This document shows, one piece after another, positions 25,226-32,886 of a stretch of 64,000 nucleotides of DNA. The position numbers were made by a program, and so were the translations under genes. Origin of the DNA: Nitrosarchaeum sp. (GTDB taxonomy: Archaea; Thermoproteota; Nitrososphaeria; Nitrososphaerales; Nitrosopumilaceae); assembly GCA_003569705.1 (NCBI GenBank), contig BGOU01000004.1, positions 1 to 64,000 of the forward strand, written 5' to 3'. How positions within the stretch are numbered: the stretch's first letter is position 1; every line of letters begins with the position of its first letter. The notes under the pieces were generated by a model. It was not told where the DNA came from and searched no databases. It worked only from the letters and a program-made list of their open reading frames with translations.

Positions 25226-28081
25226 TTGATTTTGTATAGCGCCTCCACTGACAAGCAAGCCCCACCTCCTGACACAGGAAAATTTGCCAGATTACTCATA
25301 GTTGCCATAATTGCTGTTGTAATACTTGCAGTTGCTGGAAATCAAGCTGTAATTTTATCGATGAATTTTACCGAATTTGGGGAACAATTTAGTAAACCAC
25401 TGTATTATTCCCTAGTCTCAACTATTATTCTTTCAGCAATTGCTCTGATACGAGTAAACATCATTGGAAGGTCATCTATCTTTTGGTATGGAATTCATAC
25501 AGCTATTGGTTTTATCGGAAAAAGCACCCAACCAATCTCAAATAATATTTCAAGCTTTAGGGATTACAAGCTTAGCCCAGTACAATTTGTCATTTGGCAA
25601 ATTACAAAAATTTTGCTCTTTGGAGCATTTTTTGTAAATATTATGTTTGGATTTGCAGCAATGTCTTTTATTGATGGAAATAATTTAGGTTTAGAAAATC
25701 TATCTAATCTATTTTCTTTACCGTTTGTAACACCTACTGATCCTAACTATGCAGTTAAACAAGTTATTCCAATGATTCCGTCATTGGTAATTCTCTTACC
25801 TCCAATTCTTGCAGTAATTGGACTTCGTTTAGTTTTGTATGTAGGCATTCATAAAATTATTAATGTCATTACTTCTTATCTTCAAGATTCAAAAAGCGGA
25901 AAACCAAGATACCTCAATTATGTTTCAAGTATAGAAACTATAATTGGTGTAGGTGTACTCTGGCTAGGTTTTAATCTATTTTTTACTGATCAAATTGATT
26001 ATAATACAAGATACATCGTAGGTGGAACTCTAATAATCGGATTTGCTCTTTTAGCTTTTTCAATTGTAGATAGAATAAGAGCACGTGTTCTCACTCACAT
26101 GTTTAAGAGAGATGTATACATTAGAATTCTAACCATTCTTGCAATTGCAGTTATTGTCGGTGGATTAGTAGCTGTCAATAATAGTATTGCAGATGCAAAA
26201 AAAATTGAATACTTGGGACCTTACACTGCTCAACAAATTGGTGTTAATCGTTATATCGGTCAACTAAATGACATCAAAGAAAACACACATGAGGTAAAAT
26301 TACAATCTGTATCTCCAAATAATATAAAAAATTATGTAAATAAAAACAGCGATGTACTTGATGTAGTTAGAATATGGGATTGGGAGGCAGCATTTGCTAA
26401 ATTAAAACCAGAAATTGGATTGATACCAAACGTAGATTTTGAAGATAATGACATTCTTCGTTTTAACAATACATTATACTGGACTGCCTCAATGAAGCCT
26501 GTTTTACCTTCTTCCGTTAGTCTTGAAAATAGATGGTATAATGAGCATCTTGTGTATACTCACGTTCCAAATGGATTCCTTACACTTGAGGCTACAAACG
26601 GTCAAATTGTAGATAGTGGTGAATTTTTCAAACAACGAGAAATTTATTATGGTGAAGGAGGTCTCTTTGAGCAAACTTGGTCTGCATATCCGAATTCTAG
26701 AGGATCTACTAGTGCAGAACTAGGAGGAGTATCTTATAATGGTAAAGGAGGATTGGATGTATCTCCACCACTTAGCTGGACTTTTGAGCCAAACTTTCTA
26801 CTTTCATTTCCTACAGAATCAGTCCACGTAATGAGATACAAAGATGTTCAGGACAGAATGAAACTTTTGTATCCTTATTTTCTATATGATCTCTTTGGTA
26901 AGGAATTAGATTCTATTCCAGTAACTGATGGAGAAAATTCATACTGGTTGATGCCTTTGATAATTGGATTTGATACTCGTGATGTACCATGGTCTGCTGG
27001 AAACCCATATCTTAGATTAGTAGGATTTGCTCTGATTGATAGTCATGATGGTAATATTCAACTATTGAAAACGGGTGATGATTTCTTTACTGAAATGTTT
27101 GTCAATCAATACTCTGATCAGTTCAAACCAATACCACATTGGCTTGAAAAACAAATACGATATCCAGTCGAGCTGTTTAACTGGAAAGCAGAAATGTATA
27201 ACATTTATCATGTAAATGATGCTGAAACATTCATTCAAGCAAATGAATTTTATGAGATTCCTCAAGGTTTGGAAACTTACTATGTGGAAGCAAAACCACC
27301 AGGTTTTAATCAAACAGAATTCATAGGTTTGCTTTCCTTGGAACTACGAGGTTCTCAAGGAAGAAATCTTGCAGGATATATGATAGTGGAAAATGATCTT
27401 AAAAATCTCGGTGATATACAATTCTATGAAGTTCCATTAAACTCTACTACCAAATTGATTGGCCCAACTGCAGTTAGAGAAGCACTTGATAAAGATCCAG
27501 CATTTGCTGAATTAAAGACACTTTTGAGAAATCCTAGGATTGGAGATAATATTCTATATCGAGTAGGTGAACATGATGTCTACTTTATTCCAGTATACAC
27601 TGCAGGAGCTGAAGGAGTTGTTGCACAACTTGGTACTATTGCAGCCGTAGGTGCAGCATTTACAGGAGAATATTATGTTGGACTGGGAGATACTCAAGAA
27701 GAGGCATTTGAGGCATACTTGAAAAAGGTATCTGGCGTAGCTGGTTCCTCAACTTCAGTTGATGCTGATTATATTGAATTAGGAAAGTCAGACAGAATCG
27801 ATATTATAAAATCTGCATTTAAAGAAAATGGAGTAGAGATTTCTGAACCGACATCAATACAAATTCCATTATCATTTAAAGAAGGAGAGATATTTTTCTT
27901 TACTGAAAATGATCGTGCTGACACAGAAGGCTTTTTAGCTAAATTCATAGATAATTTCGTGAAACCAAGAAGTGACAGAGTATTCATGTGGCAAGAAGAC
28001 ACTAATCTCAATATTGGAACAATAGTTGTAAAAGACAGCATTCCTGAGATGCATTATATCTCAATTGCAATAGGCAATTGA
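25226..28081 (+). CDS. UPF0182-family large membrane protein
   Basis: The 951-residue protein matches the UPF0182 layout: about seven transmembrane helices in the first third (roughly residues 22-325), then a large exported domain of about 600 residues with motifs such as DVVRIWDWEAAF, RWYNEHLVYTHVPNGF, YGEGGLFEQTW and FDTRDVPWSAGNPYLRL. The family is widespread in bacteria and archaea and its function is not established. The start is a TTG (25226); a second in-frame TTG lies two codons later. It stands alone, with a hairpin-plus-T-run after it. Confidence 0.8.
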   Translation: MILYSASTDKQAPPPDTGKFARLLIVAIIAVVILAVAGNQAVILSMNFTEFGEQFSKPLYYSLVSTIILSAIALIRVNIIGRSSIFWYGIHTAIGFIGKSTQPISNNISSFRDYKLSPVQFVIWQITKILLFGAFFVNIMFGFAAMSFIDGNNLGLENLSNLFSLPFVTPTDPNYAVKQVIPMIPSLVILLPPILAVIGLRLVLYVGIHKIINVITSYLQDSKSGKPRYLNYVSSIETIIGVGVLWLGFNLFFTDQIDYNTRYIVGGTLIIGFALLAFSIVDRIRARVLTHMFKRDVYIRILTILAIAVIVGGLVAVNNSIADAKKIEYLGPYTAQQIGVNRYIGQLNDIKENTHEVKLQSVSPNNIKNYVNKNSDVLDVVRIWDWEAAFAKLKPEIGLIPNVDFEDNDILRFNNTLYWTASMKPVLPSSVSLENRWYNEHLVYTHVPNGFLTLEATNGQIVDSGEFFKQREIYYGEGGLFEQTWSAYPNSRGSTSAELGGVSYNGKGGLDVSPPLSWTFEPNFLLSFPTESVHVMRYKDVQDRMKLLYPYFLYDLFGKELDSIPVTDGENSYWLMPLIIGFDTRDVPWSAGNPYLRLVGFALIDSHDGNIQLLKTGDDFFTEMFVNQYSDQFKPIPHWLEKQIRYPVELFNWKAEMYNIYHVNDAETFIQANEFYEIPQGLETYYVEAKPPGFNQTEFIGLLSLELRGSQGRNLAGYMIVENDLKNLGDIQFYEVPLNSTTKLIGPTAVREALDKDPAFAELKTLLRNPRIGDNILYRVGEHDVYFIPVYTAGAEGVVAQLGTIAAVGAAFTGEYYVGLGDTQEEAFEAYLKKVSGVAGSSTSVDADYIELGKSDRIDIIKSAFKENGVEISEPTSIQIPLSFKEGEIFFFTENDRADTEGFLAKFIDNFVKPRSDRVFMWQEDTNLNIGTIVVKDSIPEMHYISIAIGN

Positions 28082-28136
28082 TTGCTATTATTACTAAAAT
28101 TATTTCTAGCAAATTTTAATAATTAAACATTCTCTT

Positions 28137-28190
28137 CACCTAAAATTATGCCTAAATATTTTAGAACGTTAAATTAGGTGGAGTTTTTTT
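28137..28190 (+). terminator. Hairpin followed by seven T residues
   Basis: CACCTAA (28137-28143) pairs with TTAGGTG (28174-28180), with an inner CTAAA/TTTAG pair (28152-28164), and GAGTTTTTTT follows. It lies between the UPF0182 gene and the amidotransferase gene. A stem plus T-run is the form of an intrinsic terminator, which is less standard in archaea, where T-runs alone can suffice. Confidence 0.45.
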
Positions 28191-28199
28191 ATGTACTAA

Positions 28200-28740
28200 T
28201 TGCTACTAGTCATTGATAATGGTTCTATCTATACAAAAAATTTACTTGATTTTTTAAATTACAAAAAAATCTCATTTGAAAAACAAACGCCTGAACTATT
28301 TGATTTAAAATCACTAATAATTACAACTCGTTTATTCTCTCTGGAGAAGAAAAAATGAAAAAATAATAAATAAAATCAATTCCAAAATAATTAATCATGC
28401 AATTCAAAACGATAAGAAATTATTGGGGATTTGTTACGGTGCAGAAATATTGGCTCTGACTTTGGGTGGAACAATTCGAAAACTTGCATTCCCTCAAAAA
28501 GGTAATGAAAAAATTGACATTCAAAGAGAAAATCTTCTTTCCAATGACGATTTACAGGTATTTGAGAGTCATGGATTTGAGATTTCTAAATTACCAAATA
28601 TTTTACTTGTAATAGGCGAATCCAAAAACTGTAAATTTGAAATTATTCAATATGATAAAAAACCAATTTTTGGAACTCAATTTCATCCTGAAATGAGTGA
28701 CGATGGTAAAAATTTGATTCAAAAGTTCTGCTCTCTCTGA
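28200..28740 (+). CDS. Class I glutamine amidotransferase, GMP-synthase-subunit-like (two frameshifts)
   Basis: Class I glutaminase domains release ammonia from glutamine for a partner synthetase. From TTG 28200 the frame reads LLLVIDNGSIYTKNLLDFL, breaks near 28322, is shifted again near 28358, and continues to the stop as KLLGICYGAEILALTLGG (nucleophile Cys), VFESHGFEISKLP and FGTQFHPEMSDDG (catalytic His and Glu). Adding one base at each break gives about 180 residues, the length of archaeal GuaA glutaminase subunits. The second break is a six-A run that should be seven. The synthetase half is not nearby, so the GMP synthase assignment is by resemblance only. Confidence 0.7.
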
Positions 28741-28775
28741 TTAATTTTAATACCTCTCAAATTTGATTCAATCTC

Positions 28776-29738
28776 ATGGATTCATTGGATCATCAACTTT
28801 TACTTCCTTTGGTAGGAGAAGAAAATATTTGCTTGCCTCTACCAATCAATGTAGTTTCAAAATATTGGAATGTTGAACTTTCAATGGATGAAGCTATTGA
28901 AACTGCAAAACAATATGCTAATTCTAACGGAAGTATCTTAATTGAAGGAATTGAATCTGCAGAAAGACATGGATTGGTATGTAAAATTATTCATTCTTCT
29001 TTATCTGAATTAAAAAAAATAATAGACATTGGAATTCCACCGATAGTAATTCTTCCAGGAATTCCTGAAATTACACAACACGCTTCAGTAATATCTGGAT
29101 ATGATGATAATGAAAAAACCATTCTTCACTACATTCAGAAAGGAAATCAAGAAGGAGAGCAGCAAGAGGGAGCTATTCCTCAGGAAATTTTTGATAAAGA
29201 ATGGTCTGAAGATGGACGACTGTTAATAATTTTAGCTCCATCAAATGTATTGTCTTCTATAAAACTAGAAAATGATTCGAGTGAAAGATCAAATAGACTA
29301 TGTTTTATTTCTGAAAGATTAAGTATACAAAAAAACACATCCGAATCTTTACTATCTCTAAAAAAAGCAATTGAATTAGATAAAAACAATCCAACTACAT
29401 TGTATTTGTTAGCAAGTTTACTTAACGAACAAAATTCTAATGAATGTGTACAGTATTATGAAAAATGTATTAAAATTAACAATATGTTTTACCTTGCATA
29501 TAATGGATTAGGTAACTATTATCTAAAATCTAATCAATTTGATAAATCTGAAATCTATTATAGTAAAGCCATTGAAATCAATCCTAAGAGATCCGCAAAA
29601 ATTTACAAAAATCGCGCTTATCTTAAAGAGAAACAAAAAAAGAACTCTGAAGCAAAAGATGATCTAAAAAGTTATTTGAAACTTTTTCCAAAAGCCAAAG
29701 ATAGAGGAATTATAGAACAGGCAATCAGAGAATTATAA
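28776..29738 (+). CDS. C39-peptidase-like domain fused to TPR repeats
   Basis: The first 165 residues resemble papain-fold C39 peptidases: GEENICLPLPINVVSKYWN supplies a Cys in the place of the usual DCGPxA motif, and TQHASVISGYDD supplies the His followed by GYDD, but the Gly-Pro after the Cys is lost. The second half has TPR repeats (ESLLSLKKAIELDKNNP, YYEKCIKINNMFYLAYNGLG, YYSKAIEINPKRS). It has no signal peptide and is probably cytosolic. Whether it still cuts peptides is uncertain; a binding or scaffold role is possible. It lies between the amidotransferase and tRNA-Gly. Confidence 0.65.
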   Translation: MDSLDHQLLLPLVGEENICLPLPINVVSKYWNVELSMDEAIETAKQYANSNGSILIEGIESAERHGLVCKIIHSSLSELKKIIDIGIPPIVILPGIPEITQHASVISGYDDNEKTILHYIQKGNQEGEQQEGAIPQEIFDKEWSEDGRLLIILAPSNVLSSIKLENDSSERSNRLCFISERLSIQKNTSESLLSLKKAIELDKNNPTTLYLLASLLNEQNSNECVQYYEKCIKINNMFYLAYNGLGNYYLKSNQFDKSEIYYSKAIEINPKRSAKIYKNRAYLKEKQKKNSEAKDDLKSYLKLFPKAKDRGIIEQAIREL

Positions 29739-29742
29739 AATA

Positions 29743-29816
29743 TGCGGAGTGCGGGATTTGAACCCGCGACCTTCAACTTGGGAAGCTGACATCTTACCGA
29801 GCTAGACTAACTCCGC
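29743..29816 (-). tRNA. tRNA-Gly(CCC)
   Basis: On the minus strand the acceptor GCGGAGT pairs fully with ACTCCGC. The D-stem is GTCT/AGAT, the anticodon stem TCAGC/GTTGA with loop TTCCCAA (anticodon CCC), and the T-arm GCGGG-TTCAAAT-CCCGC. Discriminator base A, no CCA encoded, no intron seen. Confidence 0.93.
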
Positions 29817-29868
29817 CTAACTCAAATTCATTAATTATGATTAAATATCTTGATTACAAAACCATATC

Positions 29869-30042
29869 ATGGATGCACGTTGCCCTGAATGTGAGAAAGT
29901 AGCAATTTTAAATGATGAAATCACTAATGTGAAATGTCCTCATTGTAATTTTGAAGCAGATTATGATGCTTACCTTGAAATTATGAAAGATCAGGCAATT
30001 AACATGTCATATAATTATATCCCAAAAAGATCTGGTCTTTGA
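29869..30042 (+). CDS. Small zinc-ribbon protein (57 residues)
   Basis: ATG 29869 opens MDARCPECEKVAILNDEITN followed by VKCPHCNFEADYDAYLEIM. The two CPxC knuckles are spaced 18 residues apart, a classic zinc ribbon, with a helical tail. The ORF is short but has the composition of a real protein. It could bind nucleic acid or act as a small transcription-related ribbon. It is convergent with, and adjacent to, another tiny zinc-ribbon gene on the opposite strand. Confidence 0.7.
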   Translation: MDARCPECEKVAILNDEITNVKCPHCNFEADYDAYLEIMKDQAINMSYNYIPKRSGL

Positions 30043-30162
30043 TTACCAAAAATTTCCTTTATCAGAACAATCCAAATGTGCTCCACACTTTGGACAAAAC
30101 ATATGACATGCTTGCATATCTACCATCTTATTATCACATCTTGGACACCTGATTTCATCCAT
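30043..30162 (-). CDS. Tiny zinc-ribbon protein (39 residues)
   Basis: On the minus strand ATG 30162 gives MDEIRCPRCDNKMVDMQACH followed by MFCPKCGAHLDCSDKGNFW. CPRC and CPKC form a zinc ribbon, with extra Cys/His residues. The stop lies immediately after the convergent gene's stop. Function unknown; similar 35-45-residue ribbons are common and often left unannotated in archaea. Confidence 0.6.
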   Translation of the reverse strand: MDEIRCPRCDNKMVDMQACHMFCPKCGAHLDCSDKGNFW

Positions 30163-30236
30163 ACATATGTCAAGTAATCTTGATTTAAAAATAATGTCCA
30201 AAGGTTAATTAGTCGTTCAACTTTTTTTTGTAATAC

Positions 30237-30617
30237 TTGACAAATTTCAAACTCACCGTATCAGATGTAAATGGAAAATCTATCACTAAAGAGTTGAAAG
30301 ACAGTGATGCAAATACATTATTGGGTTTACAACTAGGCAATGAAACAGATGCATCTATTGTAGGATTGCAAGGAAAATTAAAACTAACTGGTGGTAGTGA
30401 TAAATCTGGTGTACCAATGAGAAAAGATATTCATGGTTCAGCAAGAAAATATGTTTTACTTTCAAAAGGAATTGGATTACAAACAGCAGAAATTGGACAA
30501 AGAGCAAGAAAACTTATGCGCGGAAATACTGTCTCAGAAGAAATATACCAAATAAATTGTAAATTTAATGGAGAGTTGCCAGTAGAAACTCCAACTGAAG
30601 TAGCAGTAGAAGCTTGA
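30237..30617 (+). CDS. rps6e: Ribosomal protein eS6
   Basis: Small-subunit protein eS6. The 126-residue product contains the family blocks LQLGNETDAS, LTGGSDKSGVPMRKDIHG and VLLSKGIGLQ, and ends with an acidic archaeal tail. The start is TTG 30237. It is followed after 52 bases by aIF2 gamma and then a PIN gene, an order found in many archaea. Confidence 0.95.
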   Translation: MTNFKLTVSDVNGKSITKELKDSDANTLLGLQLGNETDASIVGLQGKLKLTGGSDKSGVPMRKDIHGSARKYVLLSKGIGLQTAEIGQRARKLMRGNTVSEEIYQINCKFNGELPVETPTEVAVEA

Positions 30618-30669
30618 GAAAATAAATAAAAAGAATAACTTAACATATACCGGCTCTACATTTTGATTT

Positions 30670-31932
30670 ATGCATTGGAGAGAAACACTTCCTGATTGGT
30701 ACATAAAAAAATATGGTCATCAACCATGTGTGAATATTGGAACTGCAGGTCATGTGGATCATGGTAAAACTACACTTATTCAAGCATTAACAGGTTCATG
30801 GACAAGTGTTCACAGTCAAGAACTAAAACGAGGAATTACAATTCGTGTAGGTTATTCTGATGCAGCATTTTACAAATGTAAAAGTTGTGAAGAGCCATTA
30901 GGATATTCAACAACTCCTAAATGTAATAACTGTGGAAAAGAAAGTGAATTATCTAGAGTTGTTAGTTTTGTAGATAGTCCGGGACATGAAAGTTTAATGG
31001 CAAACATGCTTTCAGGTTCTGCACTAATGGATGGAGCGTTATTATTAGTAGCTGCCAATGAACAGGTACCTAAACCACAAACTAAAGAACATCTTTTAGC
31101 ACTTCAAACACTTGGAATACAACAAATTGTTATATTGCAAAATAAAGTAGATTTGATTTCATATGAAGAAGCCATTGCTAATCATCAAGAAATTATAAAA
31201 TTTGTTAAAGGAACATATGCTGCAAAAGCGCCAATAATTCCAATATCTGCACAGTCTGGACTTAACATAGATGCATTAATTGGTGCAATAGAATCTACCA
31301 TTAAGACTCCAGAACGAGATGAATCTAAAGAACCAATAATGCATGTATTACGATCTTTTGATGTCAACAAGCCTGGTACAAAACTAAAAAATATCAAAGG
31401 TGGTGTAATTGGAGGAAGTTTAACGCAGGGAACTTTCAATGTTGGTGATGAAATCGAAATTAAACCTGGCATAATGGATGAAAAAAAGAAAACATATGAA
31501 TCGTTGTTGACCGAAATTACCTCATTAGGTACAGCCGCTGGAATTGTTGATTCTGTAAAACCTGGTGGTTTGGTGGCAATTGGTACAAAATTAGATCCCG
31601 CAATGACAAGAAGTGACTCTTTCATAGGATCTGTAATTGGAAAACCTGGAACATTGCCTGAAAATTTAATCCAGATAAACCTCGAAGTAAATCTGTTTGA
31701 TTCTGCTGTTGGAGCAGCTGAAGATACCAAAGTACTCCCAATTCAAGTAGGAGAATTATTACGATTAAACATTGGAACTGCTCCAATTCTAGGTAAAGTC
31801 TCTAAAATCAAATCAAATAACATCGATGTTGAACTTCGAAGACCTGCTTGCATATTTGAAGGTGGTAATGTGGCTATTAGTAGAAGAATTACTGATAGAT
31901 GGAGATTAATTGGAGCAGGAATACTTGGTTGA
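30670..31932 (+). CDS. Translation initiation factor aIF2 gamma subunit
   Basis: GTPase subunit of aIF2 that carries Met-tRNAi to the ribosome. The 420-residue protein has G1 GHVDHGKT, G3 DSPGHES, G4 NKVD and a zinc knuckle (CKSCEEP and CNNCGKE, about 76-96) in the G domain, then two beta-barrel domains. The alpha subunit is at 35194-35989; no beta subunit is in the window. Its 3' end overlaps the PIN gene by a few bases. Confidence 0.96.
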   Translation: MHWRETLPDWYIKKYGHQPCVNIGTAGHVDHGKTTLIQALTGSWTSVHSQELKRGITIRVGYSDAAFYKCKSCEEPLGYSTTPKCNNCGKESELSRVVSFVDSPGHESLMANMLSGSALMDGALLLVAANEQVPKPQTKEHLLALQTLGIQQIVILQNKVDLISYEEAIANHQEIIKFVKGTYAAKAPIIPISAQSGLNIDALIGAIESTIKTPERDESKEPIMHVLRSFDVNKPGTKLKNIKGGVIGGSLTQGTFNVGDEIEIKPGIMDEKKKTYESLLTEITSLGTAAGIVDSVKPGGLVAIGTKLDPAMTRSDSFIGSVIGKPGTLPENLIQINLEVNLFDSAVGAAEDTKVLPIQVGELLRLNIGTAPILGKVSKIKSNNIDVELRRPACIFEGGNVAISRRITDRWRLIGAGILG

Positions 31933-32293
31933 AGTAATCTGTGATACAAGTTTTCTAATTCATTTAGCTACTAAAAGAATCAAAAATATTGATAATATTG
32001 ATGTTGAAATAGGACAAGTTACTTTTGTTGTTCCACAAGTTGTTCAAAACGAACTTTCTGAATTAATTAAAAATCCACAAAAAAATCAAACTGCACTTAT
32101 AACTAGAGATTTTATAAAAAATTTCAAAATCATATCAATTTCTGGAAATTTTGCAGATAAGGAATTAATTGATTATGTAAAAAAAAATAGATCTATAATT
32201 GGCACCATGGATAAGGAATTAAAAAAACAAATTAAAGAACATGGTGGCTCTATAATGTCTTTCTCAAATGACAAAATCGTTTTAGAGTCATAG
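31925..32293 (+). CDS. PIN-domain RNase-like protein (Fcf1/VapC9-like)
   Basis: PIN domains are metal-dependent RNases. The protein keeps CDTSFLIHLA (first acidic residue), a mid Glu in VVQNELSELI, and GTMDKELKKQIKEHGG near the C-terminus, matching archaeal single-domain PIN proteins found beside aIF2 gamma. I chose TTG 31925, which starts right at the first strand (LVEVICDTSF). An upstream TTG at 31910 would add five residues. Probably rRNA processing or quality control rather than a toxin, since no antitoxin lies next to it. Confidence 0.8.
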   Translation: MVEVICDTSFLIHLATKRIKNIDNIDVEIGQVTFVVPQVVQNELSELIKNPQKNQTALITRDFIKNFKIISISGNFADKELIDYVKKNRSIIGTMDKELKKQIKEHGGSIMSFSNDKIVLES

Positions 32294-32328
32294 TAAAATT
32301 TAACTTGAAGAATTTATCAATAACCTAT

Positions 32329-32784
32329 ATGAGTGATTTGATTTTAGAAAGCAGTGTTTTTAAAAATGGTCAGGAAATTCCAAGAAAATATGGTTATAAA
32401 AATACCAACATAAATCCACCATTAAAGATTAAAGGAATACCACAAAATGCCAAATCCCTAGTTCTCATAATGGATGATCCTGATGCATTGGGTGCAGTAG
32501 GAAAAATTTGGGTTCATTGGGTGATATGGAACATTGAACCTAACACAACAGAAATCAAAGAAGATTCAATCCCAACTGGTGCAATTGAAGGAAAAACCGA
32601 TTTTGGAGAAACTGGTTATGGAGGTCCAGCTCCACCTGATAAAGAGCACACATACATCTTCAAATTATATGCATTAGATAATAAACTAAATCTCAATGAA
32701 GGTGCATCTAAAACAGATGTGGAAAAATCCATGAAAAATCATATTCTTGCCGAAGTTAGATTGACAGGTAAATATTCTCCTTGA
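32329..32784 (+). CDS. PEBP-family protein (YbhB/YbcL-like)
   Basis: Phosphatidylethanolamine-binding-protein fold of the bacterial/archaeal YbhB type; molecular role not established. Motifs: LESSVFKNGQEIPRKY at the start, LVLIMDDPDA, IWVHWVIWNI and TGYGGPAPPDKEHTYIFKLY, which form the anion-binding pocket. ATG 32329 (MSDLILESS) fits the family N-terminus better than an upstream TTG at 32305. No signal peptide. Confidence 0.85.
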   Translation: MSDLILESSVFKNGQEIPRKYGYKNTNINPPLKIKGIPQNAKSLVLIMDDPDALGAVGKIWVHWVIWNIEPNTTEIKEDSIPTGAIEGKTDFGETGYGGPAPPDKEHTYIFKLYALDNKLNLNEGASKTDVEKSMKNHILAEVRLTGKYSP

Positions 32785-32886
32785 ATCAATCATTATGGAT
32801 TTTAAATACCTGTTTCTAAATATATGAATAATTTTAATTATTTTTTATACAAAGAGTAATAAACAAAGTTTAGAGAGAAAATCTAA

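Noticed and set aside
31910-32293. PIN gene as a VapC toxin of a toxin-antitoxin pair
   Set aside because: No antitoxin gene precedes it; it follows aIF2 gamma as in many archaea, where single PIN proteins are housekeeping.
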